Shown here: one piece after another, positions 1 through 5,063 of the stretch
How positions within the stretch are numbered: position 1 is the stretch's first letter
Layout of the letters: each line of letters begins with the position of its first letter
Assembly (NCBI GenBank): GCA_964393575.1
Contig: CAYMUG010000039.1
Coordinates: forward strand, 1 to 5,064
Reading direction: 5' to 3'
Length of the DNA stretch: 5,064 nucleotides
From: CAYMUG01 sp964393575
GTDB lineage: Bacteria; Patescibacteriota; Minisyncoccia; Spechtbacterales; 2-12-FULL-38-22
Translations under genes and position numbers: made by a program
The notes under the pieces: generated by a model
The model's database searches: none
Told to the model about the DNA's origin: nothing
What the model saw: only the letters and a program-made list of their open reading frames with translations

Positions 1-31
1 CCATCAAACCGACAAACATAATGTCCATCAT
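1..31 (-). CDS. 5' end of a gene running off the left edge (product unknown)
   Basis: Only the first ten codons are in the window, reading MMDIMFVGLM on the minus strand. The call rests on context. A clean AAGGAG Shine-Dalgarno site lies 6 nt before the first ATG (31-29) and 9 nt before the second ATG (28-26), and a near-consensus promoter lies about 40-70 nt upstream. Either ATG could be the start; the spacing slightly favours the second, but both are plausible. The visible residues are mostly hydrophobic, which would suit a membrane segment or signal anchor, but ten residues are too few to name a family. It is separated from the exonuclease gene by a folded element and has its own promoter, so it is probably an independent transcription unit. 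Confidence 0.6.
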   Translation of the reverse strand, partial: MMDIMFVGLM

Positions 32-37
32 GGTACT

Positions 38-43
38 CTCCTT
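38..43 (-). promoter_or_regulatory. Shine-Dalgarno site of the left-edge gene
   Basis: The minus strand reads AAGGAG here, 6 nt from ATG at 31-29 and 9 nt from ATG at 28-26. It is the only strong Shine-Dalgarno match in front of any gene in the window, and it decides the start region of the partial gene. Confidence 0.75.
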
Positions 44-72
44 ATCTTATTCGGGAACCGTGTGCTGACGCT

Positions 73-101
73 AATATATACTAAATGTGGCAACCTGTCA
101 A
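73..101 (-). promoter_or_regulatory. Sigma70-type promoter for the left-edge gene
   Basis: On the minus strand there is a perfect -35 hexamer TTGACA (96-101), a spacer of exactly 17 nt (79-95) and a -10 hexamer TATATT (73-78, five of six matches to TATAAT). Transcription would start near 65-66, giving a leader of about 35 nt that carries the AAGGAG site before the ATG at 31. Hexamers, spacing, leader length and ribosome site all agree, so this is the best-supported promoter in the window. Confidence 0.8.
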
Positions 102-131
102 TAAAAGGGGTGCTTCTATCTTTGAATTAAC

Positions 132-286
132 AAAAAGAATTTTCCGCACACCCTTCGCGAAAGCTCTCGGAGGCGTTTTCAGCTTGGTCTCCGCCGTAAG
201 GCGGAGTGAAAACGCCGAGAGGCGCAGGCGGGCTCGCGCCGCTGGAGCGCGAGAACCGCCGGTTGAGCGAAGGATGTGCGGAAAAT
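132..286 (-). terminator. Large three-way-junction element, probable terminator or structured RNA
   Basis: Read by eye, the segment folds into a closed three-way junction. Stem P1 pairs 139-158 with 267-286 (19 of 20 positions; mismatch 151/274). Arm P2 pairs 164-170 with 215-221, has a 3-nt bulge (171-173), continues 174-181 with 207-214, has a 7-nt bulge (182-188), and ends in a 7-bp stem (189-195 with 200-206) capped by GTAA. Arm P3 pairs 227-231 with 256-260 and 233-239 with 247-253 around a 7-nt loop. Linkers are 5-6 nt. On the minus strand P1 is followed at once by TCTTTTTG (138-131), and the element sits just after the exonuclease stop, so an oversized intrinsic terminator is the simplest role. 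The GTAA loop is GNRA-type only in a plus-strand RNA, so the transcribed strand is uncertain. By hand count 92 of the 140 bases at 141-280 are G or C. A dispersed fold-back (MITE/REP-like) repeat is an alternative; I saw no target-site duplication. Short open frames through it look like composition artefacts. A 7-bp hairpin (292-298 with 302-308) lies between it and the stop codon. Confidence 0.6.
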
Positions 287-313
287 CCGAACTCTATTTT
301 TAATAGAGGACTA

Positions 314-1030
314 TTACAAATTAAGGTATTTATCCCAATACTCATAAAGTTTTTTGGTCGCAACTACATCATGCATGCAATACTTTGCTATTTCTTTATA
401 CCTTCCCTCTTTGAATGCCTGCGGCACCTCGGCACCATCCATTTCCTCGCCTTTCGGGCTTTCAATGCCGAAGGCCTGGGTTGCAAAATGCAGTTTGGGC
501 CTTCTCCGCACAGAGCCATAAAAACTTAACTGGTCAAAAAGGTCTATGTGTTCTGCCATCCTCAATTTTCTCTGCATTTCCAAATACCTGTTTCCCATTA
601 AATTAACAGAGGGTTTGGTTTGGTTAACCGCCGACCTTATCATCAGAAAAGGAACATCAAAACTGCGACCGTTAAATGTGACAAACTTTGAATAGTTAGC
701 TGCTTTTTCCCAAAACATCTCAAGTATTTCTTTTTCCGTACCCACGCGGTATTGGACTCCATCTTCTTCATAATCCTCCATATCTTCACCGGGCGCACGA
801 AAGTAAGTGCCGCCCTGCGCGTCCCTATTTGACATACTTATCGCGACAACTTCACCGAGAAACGGGTCAAAAGGAAGGCCCTCTTTTATTTGTTCAAGTT
901 CTTTTTCAACTTCTGCCTCCGTGGAGGCACTGCGTTCCGCCCACTCTTGCAGAATTTCCTTTGATTTGTCGTCAAATTCTTCCCATGGTTTGCCTATTGT
1001 TTCTATATCAAAAACGAGGTAATCCTCCAT
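314..1030 (-). CDS. PolB-related DEDDy 3'-5' exonuclease (single-domain)
   Basis: The 238-residue protein resembles the stand-alone 3'-5' exonucleases related to the proofreading domain of family B DNA polymerases (DNA_pol_B_exo2-like). It would hydrolyse DNA or RNA 3' ends with two metal ions in the cytoplasm. The DEDDy motifs are visible: Exo I as FDIET with D8 and E10, Exo II as FNGRSFDVPF with D125, and Exo III as YCMHD with Y217 and D221. The Exo III tyrosine places it in the DEDDy rather than DEDDh group. There is no polymerase domain, and the length suits a free exonuclease. The ATG start is supported because Exo I begins only a few residues in; no Shine-Dalgarno site precedes it (the leader ends in an A-rich stretch and TTAAC). 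It is the last gene of the run and is separated from the PIG-L gene by 112 nt, so it may have its own promoter. Its precise role in repair or RNA processing cannot be told. Confidence 0.87.
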   Translation of the reverse strand: MEDYLVFDIETIGKPWEEFDDKSKEILQEWAERSASTEAEVEKELEQIKEGLPFDPFLGEVVAISMSNRDAQGGTYFRAPGEDMEDYEEDGVQYRVGTEKEILEMFWEKAANYSKFVTFNGRSFDVPFLMIRSAVNQTKPSVNLMGNRYLEMQRKLRMAEHIDLFDQLSFYGSVRRRPKLHFATQAFGIESPKGEEMDGAEVPQAFKEGRYKEIAKYCMHDVVATKKLYEYWDKYLNL

Positions 1031-1142
1031 GTTAATTTTTTAAAGTTTTAATTGTATTAAAATGAATATACTTAATGGTTACCCACTACTTTATATTAAA
1101 CTAATAACAGTGCTGCATCAAACGACTTCATATAAATAACAA
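1031..1142 (-). promoter_or_regulatory. A/T-rich gap before the exonuclease gene, possible promoter
   Basis: This is the widest gap in the minus-strand gene run. It carries several -10-like hexamers on the minus strand (TATAAA at 1095-1090, TATATT at 1070-1065, TACAAT at 1056-1051), but none has a convincing -35 hexamer at 16-18 nt. A small A/T-only inverted repeat pairs 1046-1052 with 1056-1062 around TGT and overlaps the last hexamer. No GC-rich terminator hairpin for the preceding gene is visible. The gap may give the exonuclease its own transcript, but this is only suggestive. Confidence 0.3.
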
Positions 1143-1853
1143 TTAAAAAGTTATCCTTCTGAAATTCTCGGCATAATTAACTCCGTTCTCTTCTCCTGCT
1201 TCCTTTGCGTGTTTTTTCATCATCTCCTGCACTCTTTCCGTGTCTTCTATCTGGCTTTTGTGTGAGGCAAGAGCGCGCATTTTTTTCTCTACAACTTTTT
1301 CTATATCCACGTAAACATCGGGCTTATCTGTCGCAAAAAACCACATCTCCTGAATTTGGTGCGGGGGTAATCCTTCATCTATTAACTCCGGATAATAATA
1401 TTCCGAACCGGCCGCGGGGTATACAGCATCAAATACAGCTTCAGCTGTTTGTCTATGGTCCCGGTGAAATAGATAAAAATTATCAAAATTTAAGTTAGAA
1501 AGGTCAAAAGAAACCACTTTGTCCGGCTTAAGAGAGCGAATTACTTTCACAATCTCTCTTCGTAAATGCTCTGTATTTTCCACTTTTCCGTCTTCTATGT
1601 CTATAAACTTTACATCTTTTACTCCCACTTCTTCTGCCGCCTTCTTTTGTTCTTCTTTTCGTACTTTTATAAGTTCATCTTTATCCGAATATTGACGCAT
1701 GGGGTCGCCCTTTGAGCCGTCACTTATAATGCCGTAACACACCTCTTTCCCTTCTTCTGTCCATTTAGCTGCGCTTCCGCTCGCACCGAAGTCCACATCA
1801 TCGGGATGTGGGGAAAATATTAAAATCTTGTTTATATAATTATTGGCTGTCAT
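1143..1853 (-). CDS. PIG-L/LmbE-family zinc deacetylase
   Basis: The 236-residue protein has the PIG-L fold signature. These zinc enzymes remove N-acetyl groups from GlcNAc-type sugars; relatives include GlcNAc-PI de-N-acetylase, MshB and BshB. The N-terminal motif SPHPDDVDFG gives H16 and D19 as likely zinc ligands and D18 as the likely catalytic base, by analogy with MshB. The second motif FHRDHR gives H120 and H123, the latter as likely third ligand. The middle motif SDGSKGDP (44-51) and the C-terminal YAENFRRI are also typical, so the enzyme looks intact and full length. No signal peptide is seen; it should be cytoplasmic. Its ATG overlaps the stop of the upstream gene by 4 nt (ATGA), which suggests translational coupling, and there is no clear Shine-Dalgarno site. 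The substrate is unknown; nothing nearby identifies a bacillithiol or mycothiol pathway. Confidence 0.9.
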   Translation of the reverse strand: MTANNYINKILIFSPHPDDVDFGASGSAAKWTEEGKEVCYGIISDGSKGDPMRQYSDKDELIKVRKEEQKKAAEEVGVKDVKFIDIEDGKVENTEHLRREIVKVIRSLKPDKVVSFDLSNLNFDNFYLFHRDHRQTAEAVFDAVYPAAGSEYYYPELIDEGLPPHQIQEMWFFATDKPDVYVDIEKVVEKKMRALASHKSQIEDTERVQEMMKKHAKEAGEENGVNYAENFRRITF

Positions 1854-2710
1854 TTATTATTTACTTTAATGGCTTCAACCTCTTCGGCTAAATTATTAAA
1901 TAAATCGTTAGCTATTTTAAACATTTCGCGCAGTTTCTTTTTCTTTTGAATGAGTTTATCTTCTGAAATGTAAATTAGGTTGTCTATAAATTCTATATCA
2001 AAATGCTCGGGCAAATCTATTAATTCGGCCATAAAATCAGGTTCAAAAATCCTGAGAGCGGTGATGTGCTGCCCCTCGGTTATATATAAACTATAACGAT
2101 CGTTAAACTCCTTGGCTTCAAGGGGCGTATATTTCAAATCTTTCGGATTGATTTTTCGTGAATTCTTTTCGGAATCAAGGTACATATGCGGCAATTGCGT
2201 ATTAAATTCCGCAGAAAATACAGTGTGTTTGTACGTTCTTTTGGTATCACCGTGCCCGACTGTATATTTGTAATTAAAAAGGCGCAGCGGCAGCCCTTCA
2301 AATTCACCTTCAACAAGATTAAAAGCTTTTCTGTTGCGTCCTTTGTTAAACAATAGTCCTTTTTCTTTTGAATAGTCCATCCTGCGCTTATACCTGAAAT
2401 GATTAGCTCGGGCAAATTGCTTCATAAACGCACGGTGCACTTTTCTTTTTATCCACCCATAAAACAGAAAAGGTAAAAACAGGGGTGAAAACATTACTTC
2501 ATGAAGTTCTATGGAATACTTACCGGCAAAGTATATAAAAAACATAGTCGCGCCCAAAGACAGGGAAACGACCGCTATGAAATGCCAAAGATAATGCTCT
2601 TTAGTGTACTCCCAGGTTGAATCGCCCACGTCCTGTATGCTTTCGTCAACGGTAGGCATTTTGTCCTCCAGACGATTTTTTATCTTATTGAAGCCAGCTT
2701 CATCGGCCAT
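1850..2710 (-). CDS. Two-TM membrane protein with DUF3137-like cytoplasmic domain
   Basis: The 286-residue protein has no assignable function. Residues 1-38 are polar. Two hydrophobic segments follow, at about 41-62 and 70-87, separated by a short charged turn, then a basic stretch (IKRKVHRAF) that should lie on the cytoplasmic side. This predicts a hairpin in the membrane with both ends inside. The large C-terminal part (about 95-286) has the pattern I associate with DUF3137-like proteins: VEGEFEGLPLRLFNYKYT, then a threonine/tyrosine-rich strand (TKRTYKHTVFSAEF), an LPHMYLD segment and a distal FMAELIDLP segment. The C-terminus is a lysine-rich helix, possibly coiled-coil. It starts 2 nt after the nucleotidyltransferase stop and overlaps the PIG-L start by 4 nt, so it is translated from the same message. 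Linkage suggests, without proof, a membrane partner for its neighbours. The family assignment is by motif memory and less certain than the membrane topology. Confidence 0.75.
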   Translation of the reverse strand: MADEAGFNKIKNRLEDKMPTVDESIQDVGDSTWEYTKEHYLWHFIAVVSLSLGATMFFIYFAGKYSIELHEVMFSPLFLPFLFYGWIKRKVHRAFMKQFARANHFRYKRRMDYSKEKGLLFNKGRNRKAFNLVEGEFEGLPLRLFNYKYTVGHGDTKRTYKHTVFSAEFNTQLPHMYLDSEKNSRKINPKDLKYTPLEAKEFNDRYSLYITEGQHITALRIFEPDFMAELIDLPEHFDIEFIDNLIYISEDKLIQKKKKLREMFKIANDLFNNLAEEVEAIKVNNK

Positions 2711-2712
2711 AT

Positions 2713-3417
2713 TTATTCATTTTCTTGGCTGCTTTTTAGATAATTTGCCAAAATCCAGGAACTGCTTTGGACCTTACCTCCTTCTCCTATATTGTACACC
2801 ATTTTGCAGCCAATCTCCTCGCAAACTTCCCCCTCGGGAGTGTTTTCCTCTTTTCTGTCTCCTCCATTAGCAAAAATATCGGGGCTTACTTTCTTCAATT
2901 CGCGGGCTACACTCATATCTTCCGGGTCTTCCGGATGCTCCGATATAACCACTTTATCCACCGCCTCGAGCTCCTCCACAATTTCGGCTCTTTCCTGTTC
3001 TTCCATAAAGACGTGATTTTTCTTGGCCCGCAACCAGTTGTCGTTGTTTAAAATTACAACCAACTCATCGCCGAGTTTTTTTGCTTCTCTACACATTCTT
3101 ACATGTCCTTTATGAAGAGGGTCAAACCCTCCGCTTACCGCGACAGTTGTTTTGGGATCTTCGGAGTTTTCTCCACCTATATACTCGAACCTTGATATTT
3201 TATCTCCGTTTTTTTCAACCTCCCCGCTAAACATCTTTACCGGTCGCGCCCACACAAGTCCATCATCAACCGACTTGTATATAACGAGCTCCTCTTCGGG
3301 GTTTTCACTGTGCCTTGCTACAAATAATCCTTTATAAACTCCCCCTTTATAATGCTTATATATACCGGGTTTAAAATTTTTTGCCTCTTCTGAAAGAGGC
3401 GGCAAAGAATCTTCCAT
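2713..3417 (-). CDS. DUF1653 domain fused to an RfaE/TagD-type nucleotidyltransferase
   Basis: The 234-residue protein has two parts. Residues about 16-80 match DUF1653, a small beta-rich domain (PGIYKHYKGGVY, then VARHSEN, ELVIYKS, GLVWARPVKMF). Residues about 90-229 form a cytidylyltransferase-like nucleotidyltransferase: the entry motif SGGFDPLHKGHV has the HxGH signature as H102-K-G-H105, followed by VILNND, a FANGGDRKEENTPE segment and a C-terminal KVQSSSWIL segment in the place of the usual ISSTxxR motif. The basic residue of that motif appears replaced by leucine 223. Such enzymes transfer CMP or AMP from an NTP to a phosphorylated small molecule such as a sugar phosphate or glycerol 3-phosphate; the acceptor here is unknown. 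No Shine-Dalgarno site is seen; the leader is almost pure A/T. The stop lies 2 nt before the membrane protein start, and the gap to the NUDIX gene upstream is 34 nt. The domain reading is firm; the substrate is open. Confidence 0.87.
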   Translation of the reverse strand: MEDSLPPLSEEAKNFKPGIYKHYKGGVYKGLFVARHSENPEEELVIYKSVDDGLVWARPVKMFSGEVEKNGDKISRFEYIGGENSEDPKTTVAVSGGFDPLHKGHVRMCREAKKLGDELVVILNNDNWLRAKKNHVFMEEQERAEIVEELEAVDKVVISEHPEDPEDMSVARELKKVSPDIFANGGDRKEENTPEGEVCEEIGCKMVYNIGEGGKVQSSSWILANYLKSSQENE

Positions 3418-3451
3418 ATATTAATATTGATAAATTATAAATATTACTATT

Positions 3452-3865
3452 TTAAAAATAATTTTCTCCTGTTTTGTAACTATCAATTCCTTGTTTGGCC
3501 ATATAAAACATCGGCTCCGGCAGATTGTTCACATCGTACCAGTCCCAAAACTCAAATTTATCCGGCTCTAATGCTTGCGGTTCACCGCTTTTCCGGTCAG
3601 CTATAACACCTATATGTACATAATGTTTTGGCGCGTACTTTGTTACATTGGATAGAAACTGAAAACGAATATTTTTAATTTCTATGCCACACTCCTCTTT
3701 TGTCTCGCGTCTTGCGCAATCTTCAAACGATTCCATATGTTCAAGGTGTCCACCCGGAAATGAATACTCCCCCGCACCATGCGATCCTTTTCTTTTGCCC
3801 AACAAAACCTTACCGTCTTCTACAATCATTACTCCCACACCTACTTTTGGTTTATGTTCCTCCAT
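3452..3865 (-). CDS. NUDIX hydrolase, NUDT15/MTH2-like
   Basis: The 137-residue protein carries a perfect NUDIX box at residues 39-61: G39, E45, then R53-E54-T-K-E57-E58-C-G60-I61, fitting GX5EX7REUXEEXGU. The glutamates bind the metal that drives hydrolysis of a nucleoside diphosphate linked to X. The surroundings (GVGVMI, LLGKRKGSHGAGEYSFPGGHLE, and a late FWDWYDVNNLPEP) resemble the NUDT15/MTH2 group of nucleotide pyrophosphatases, so a role in cleaning damaged or unwanted dNTPs is likely but not proven. I chose the ATG at 3865. An in-frame TTG at 3907 would add 14 residues, but those do not resemble the family, whose fold begins just after MEEHKPK. The nearest ribosome-site candidate, GAGGG, is 12 nt from the ATG, rather far. 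The gene follows the acetyltransferase after 66 nt and precedes the fusion gene by 34 nt. Confidence 0.9.
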   Translation of the reverse strand: MEEHKPKVGVGVMIVEDGKVLLGKRKGSHGAGEYSFPGGHLEHMESFEDCARRETKEECGIEIKNIRFQFLSNVTKYAPKHYVHIGVIADRKSGEPQALEPDKFEFWDWYDVNNLPEPMFYMAKQGIDSYKTGENYF

Positions 3866-3931
3866 AATATAGTTATGCCCTCGTAAACAACTCTGCTCTA
3901 TTCCCAATTTTACAAAATTTTATGCGCCACA

Positions 3932-4402
3932 TCAAAGCGACTTTTTCATATCAATCACAGGGTTTCCTTTTTTGCCTGTTCTGCGACGGCATTCTTCATA
4001 CCCCACACGCTCATACAACGCTATAGCCCGCCGGTTTGATTCCAGAACTGTTAATGTAAGTTCCTGAAAGTCGCGTTTACGCGCATCATATTCTGACCGC
4101 TCAAAAAATTTTGTGCCTATCCCCTGACCCCGAAAACTATCAACTACATAGCCGTGATTTAAATGCGCTCTATTTTCTCCGTCTGCCATATCATCTTTCG
4201 TCTCAAAAACAAGCTGCCATGTACCTACGGGTTCGTCCTTGTAATACACAACGTAAATAATACGGTTGCCGGAATTTGCGCGCCTCACGTCAAAATTAAG
4301 CTTACCTAAACGCTGAGGGCGTATATCAAAATACGCGTGTTCAAGCGCATCTTTATCATACACTTCCTTAATCTCAACTTCATCTGTTATATCTTTATGC
4401 AT
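3932..4402 (-). CDS. GNAT-family N-acetyltransferase
   Basis: The 156-residue protein is a full-length single-domain GNAT enzyme, transferring an acetyl group from acetyl-CoA to an amine. The core is clear: strand 4 and motif A read HGYVVDSFRGQGIGTKFF, with the pyrophosphate-binding loop R91-G-Q-G-I-G96; motif B reads LTVLESNRRAIALYERVGY (about 116-134); the C-terminus ends in the common IDMKKSL pattern. The N-terminal part (1-45) is less conserved and would shape the substrate pocket, so the acceptor (small molecule, peptide or protein N-terminus) cannot be inferred. Its ATG lies inside the end of the ITPase gene, with an 8-nt overlap (ATGCATAA), so the two are probably translationally coupled. 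Only a weak purine-rich stretch, AGAAAAAGAG, precedes the start. No membrane segment is seen. Confidence 0.9.
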   Translation of the reverse strand: MHKDITDEVEIKEVYDKDALEHAYFDIRPQRLGKLNFDVRRANSGNRIIYVVYYKDEPVGTWQLVFETKDDMADGENRAHLNHGYVVDSFRGQGIGTKFFERSEYDARKRDFQELTLTVLESNRRAIALYERVGYEECRRRTGKKGNPVIDMKKSL

Positions 4403-4946
4403 ACTCTTTTTCTAAAAATGCTTTGAGTTTATCCAGTGCAGTGCGCCGGTGACTGATTTTATTTTTTTCTTCCGGCTTCATTTCGGAGTATCTTTTCTCA
4501 TGCTCTTCGGGTATAAATATTGTATCAAAAGCAAACCCATTGCCTTCCAGACGCGGGGCAAGGGTGCCCTTAACTCTGCCCTCAAAAAAATAAATTTCCT
4601 CATGGTTTTTTGCGTAACCAAGAGTGGCTACCGCCTCTGCGTTTAGGTTGCCGAGCTTTTCTCCAATTTCATACATTCTCTGGGTGCCGGTTGAACCTAT
4701 CATCCATTTTACAAAAGGTCCCGGAAAACCATTTAACGCTTCCATTTCAAAAGAGACATCTTCTACAATAAAAGAGCCCTCTTGATGGTTCAGGGCTTCG
4801 TTTAGTTTTTCTTTAATTACCTCGCGCACATCAAGCTCCTGAATCTCGGGAAGGTCCATATCCATCCTTTGAACCATCTCCCCAAGTATAGCTTTCGCTT
4901 CTTTAAATTTATCTTCGTTTCCTGTTATGAAATAAATTTTATCCAT
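4395..4946 (-). CDS. Non-canonical purine NTP pyrophosphatase (ITPA/HAM1/RdgB family)
   Basis: The 183-residue protein hydrolyses ITP, dITP and XTP to monophosphates plus pyrophosphate, keeping deaminated purines out of nucleic acids. Visible family motifs are FITGNEDKFKE near the N-terminus (TGN 8-10, K13), VEDVSFEMEALNGFPGPFVKWM (60-82; split here as VEDVSFEMEA and LNGFPGPFVKWM), with D63 as the likely catalytic acid, FAFDTIF (138-144) where many members have FGxDPxF, and SEMKPEEKNKISHR (154-167) with the purine-binding SHR. The VEDVSF and PGPFVKWM wording is closer to archaeal/eukaryal ITPA than to bacterial RdgB, which usually has ADDSGL and PGxYSARY. Length fits the family. No Shine-Dalgarno site is seen before the ATG at 4946; the leader ends TTAAAATCATTTT. 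It is the first gene of the run after the right-edge hairpin and overlaps the GNAT gene by 8 nt. Confidence 0.93.
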   Translation of the reverse strand: MDKIYFITGNEDKFKEAKAILGEMVQRMDMDLPEIQELDVREVIKEKLNEALNHQEGSFIVEDVSFEMEALNGFPGPFVKWMIGSTGTQRMYEIGEKLGNLNAEAVATLGYAKNHEEIYFFEGRVKGTLAPRLEGNGFAFDTIFIPEEHEKRYSEMKPEEKNKISHRRTALDKLKAFLEKEYA

Positions 4947-5014
4947 AAAATGATTTTAACATCTTTTGATATAACAACCATCATTACGACAACTCAACTC
5001 ACAACCACACCTAT
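4947..5014 (-). promoter_or_regulatory. Probable promoter region of the six-gene cluster
   Basis: This stretch between the right-edge hairpin and the ITPase start is the natural place for the cluster promoter. The minus strand carries TAAAAT at 4958-4953 (five of six matches to TATAAT), only 6 nt from the ATG, which would place the transcript start at or next to the start codon. No good -35 hexamer stands at the right distance. A second pair, TTGAGT and TTATAT with a 17-nt spacer, is weaker. The exact hexamers are not settled. Confidence 0.35.
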
Positions 5015-5063
5015 AAAAAAAAATTGTAACTTATTTCGCGGTCGCGAAATAAGTTACAATTTT
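5015..5063 (-). terminator. Perfect 21-bp inverted repeat with T run, probable intrinsic terminator
   Basis: Bases 5020-5040 are an exact reverse complement of 5043-5063, with only GT (5041-5042) between them. The inner part is GC-rich (CGCG/CGCG around the centre) and the outer part A/T-rich. In the minus direction the stem runs into nine consecutive T (5023-5015), the layout of a Rho-independent terminator for a minus-strand gene lying beyond the window. In the plus direction the outer arm ends in TTTTA and the window stops, so a two-way terminator is possible. The length and perfection are unusual for a terminator; a repeat or protein-binding palindrome is the alternative. Confidence 0.6.

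Noticed and set aside
139..286. Insertion sequence or transposon end
   Set aside because: No transposase is present and I found no target-site duplication at the element borders; a non-autonomous fold-back repeat remains possible and is listed as an alternative only.
301..316. 6-bp hairpin around the exonuclease stop codon as the terminator
   Set aside because: It is short, A/T-rich, competes with an overlapping 7-bp hairpin (292-308) and has no T run after it; the large element downstream is a better candidate.
85..529. Short open frames on both strands through the folded element (plus 85-303 and 206-529, minus 127-363)
   Set aside because: They read arginine-, alanine- and proline-rich sequence produced by the GC-rich inverted repeats, overlap the exonuclease gene or its terminator, and have no ribosome site or family resemblance.
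2134..2415. 93-residue minus-strand open frame inside the DUF3137-like gene
   Set aside because: It lies wholly within the longer gene in another frame, and its translation has no recognisable domain.
3866..3907. N-terminal extension of the NUDIX protein from a TTG start
   Set aside because: The 14 extra residues do not look like the family, TTG is a weaker start, and the fold begins right after the ATG at 3865.
314..4946. A defence or toxin-antitoxin system
   Set aside because: GNAT and exonuclease genes can occur in such systems, but there is no antitoxin-like partner, nuclease-helicase set or reverse transcriptase; the families here are better explained as metabolic and housekeeping genes.
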